Below are positions 63,171 through 64,000 of a DNA stretch of 64,000 nt, piece by piece. The stretch's first letter is position 1; every line of letters begins with the position of its first letter. The position numbers and the translations under genes are program-made. The notes under the pieces were generated by a model that saw nothing but the letters and a program-made list of their open reading frames with translations, ran no database searches and had not been told where the DNA came from. Source of the DNA: PALSA-243 sp049522755 (lineage in GTDB: Bacteria; Acidobacteriota; Terriglobia; Bryobacterales; Bryobacteraceae); contig JBEKNN010000007.1 of the NCBI GenBank assembly GCA_049522755.1, positions 1-64,000 on the forward strand, given 5' to 3'.

Positions 63171-63944
63171 ATGCTGATTGATTTTCGTAATGTTACGGTG
63201 CAGCGTGGTGACAGGCTGGTGCTCGATGGGCTCACGCTCGGCATCGACGAAGGCGAACACGTTGCCATCCTGGGGCCGAATGGGTCCGGGAAATCGACGC
63301 TGATCAAGCTGATCTCGCGCGAGTTATATCCCCGCCAGAAGGACGACCCGTGGCGTGCGCAAATTCTGGGGCGGGACCGGTGGAATCTGTTCGAACTGCG
63401 GAATCAGCTCGGCCTGGTTTCGAACGACTGGATGCAAATGTGCACGCGGGATTACTCGGGCTATGAGATCGTGCTCTCGGGCTTCTTTGGCAGCGTAGGT
63501 ATCTGGCCGAATCACAGTGTGACCGGGGTGATGGAACAGAAGGCGCACGAGGCGATGGAACTGCTGGAGATCGGTCATCTGGCGGAGCGGAACACAATTG
63601 AAATGTCGTCCGGCGAGGCGAGGCGCATACTGATTGGGCGCGCGCTGGTGCACGATCCGCGGGCGTTGATTCTGGATGAGCCGACCAATAGCTTGGACCT
63701 GCACGCCGAGCATGGGTTGCGCGAGATACTACGGAAGCTGGCGCGTACGGGCATCAGCTTACTCATGGTGACGCACCATTTGCCGGATATTATTCCGGAG
63801 ATAGAACGCGTAGTAACAATTCGCGGCGGGCGCGTTCACTATGACGGACCGAAGGGCGACGGACTCACGGCGGAGCGTCTTTCGGAACTGTTTGCCGTGC
63901 CGGTGGAAGTGGTACAGCGCGACGGTTACTATCATGTGCTGTGA
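63171..63944 (+). CDS. ABC transporter ATP-binding protein
   Basis: A 257-residue ATPase. Walker A is GPNGSGKSTL (near residue 36), the signature is MSSGEARRILIGRAL, and Walker B with the switch is ALILDEPTNSLDLHAEH. The His of the H-loop is in LLMVTHHLPDIIPEIER. It resembles the ModF/YfmF-like stand-alone ATPases; no permease is encoded next to it within the window. The substrate is unknown. Confidence 0.9.
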   Translation: MLIDFRNVTVQRGDRLVLDGLTLGIDEGEHVAILGPNGSGKSTLIKLISRELYPRQKDDPWRAQILGRDRWNLFELRNQLGLVSNDWMQMCTRDYSGYEIVLSGFFGSVGIWPNHSVTGVMEQKAHEAMELLEIGHLAERNTIEMSSGEARRILIGRALVHDPRALILDEPTNSLDLHAEHGLREILRKLARTGISLLMVTHHLPDIIPEIERVVTIRGGRVHYDGPKGDGLTAERLSELFAVPVEVVQRDGYYHVL

Positions 63945-63952
63945 TGATGTAC

Positions 63953-63972
63953 GACAGGCCTCCTGGCCTGTC
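63953..63972. repeat. Palindrome GACAGGCCTCCTGGCCTGTC
   Basis: Third copy of the 20-base palindrome also found at 7279 and 8369. It stands directly after the stop of the ABC ATPase gene, near the window edge. Confidence 0.8.
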
Positions 63973-64000
63973 GGCGCGACACAAGACTCACATTCTCAAT

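Overview
The window is 64 kb of GC-rich bacterial chromosome with mostly housekeeping content. Its gene families point to an Acidobacteriota genome of the Solibacter/Bryobacter type: an alternative complex III operon fused to an A2-type caa3 oxidase operon, a remnant of an acidobacterial MacB-like permease, a PD40 propeller protein, an OpcA-type partner of Zwf, and many short palindromic repeats. This placement is inferred from gene content, not from a marker tree.

Layout. 1-8.4 kb: the end of an unknown gene, then moxR, a DUF58 gene, a BatA-like membrane protein, a large double-VWA membrane protein and an exported protein (a MoxR/VWA cell-envelope module). 8.7-12.2 kb: pta, a DUF29 gene, tRNA-Lys(TTT), a TrkA-type potassium channel and a membrane protein. 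12.2-16.9 kb (minus): aroC-def-fmt-argJ-unknown operon. 17-20.5 kb: an accessory block with AT-rich spacers, holding a decayed methyltransferase gene, a small XRE regulator with an unknown partner, and a Cys-rich protein of unknown function. 20.6-25.7 kb: single genes (YdjM-like, Hpt, IscU-like, Nudix, an M48-like protein without its catalytic Glu, a permease remnant, an NlpC/P60-like protein, a phosphoesterase). 25.9-28.9 kb: TPR-yvcK-glmU. 29-32.2 kb (minus): zwf-opcA-pgl, translationally coupled. 32.4-39.5 kb: a 739-residue orphan, a PD40 protein, a lipoprotein, a TPR protein and a broken lipoprotein gene. 39.4-52.1 kb (minus): a 12-gene respiratory operon actABCDEF, a membrane protein, sco, coxB, coxA, coxC, subunit IV. 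52.2-58 kb: asparaginase, a broken toxin-antitoxin pair, a site-2 protease, pgk, an M24 peptidase. 58.1-63.1 kb: a TetR-controlled tripartite efflux operon (tolC-emrA-emrB). 63.2 kb to the end: an ABC ATPase.

The respiratory operon would oxidise quinol (alternative complex III), pass electrons to the fused cytochrome c domain of CoxB and reduce oxygen at CoxA. Zwf, OpcA and Pgl form the oxidative pentose phosphate entry; GlmU and YvcK tie to cell-wall precursor supply.

The most unusual signal is a set of short palindromic repeat families spread through intergenic DNA. Most start with GTGG or GTAG, and several occur as inverted pairs, which matches the architecture of REPINs mobilised by RAYT transposases. 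In three exported proteins (7269, 22811 and 44134) the repeat lies inside the reading frame and encodes the N-terminal part of the signal-peptide region. Several genes are decayed: the methyltransferase at 17.3-18.6 kb, the permease at 23.5 kb, the lipoprotein at 38.8 kb and the toxin-antitoxin pair at 53.6 kb.
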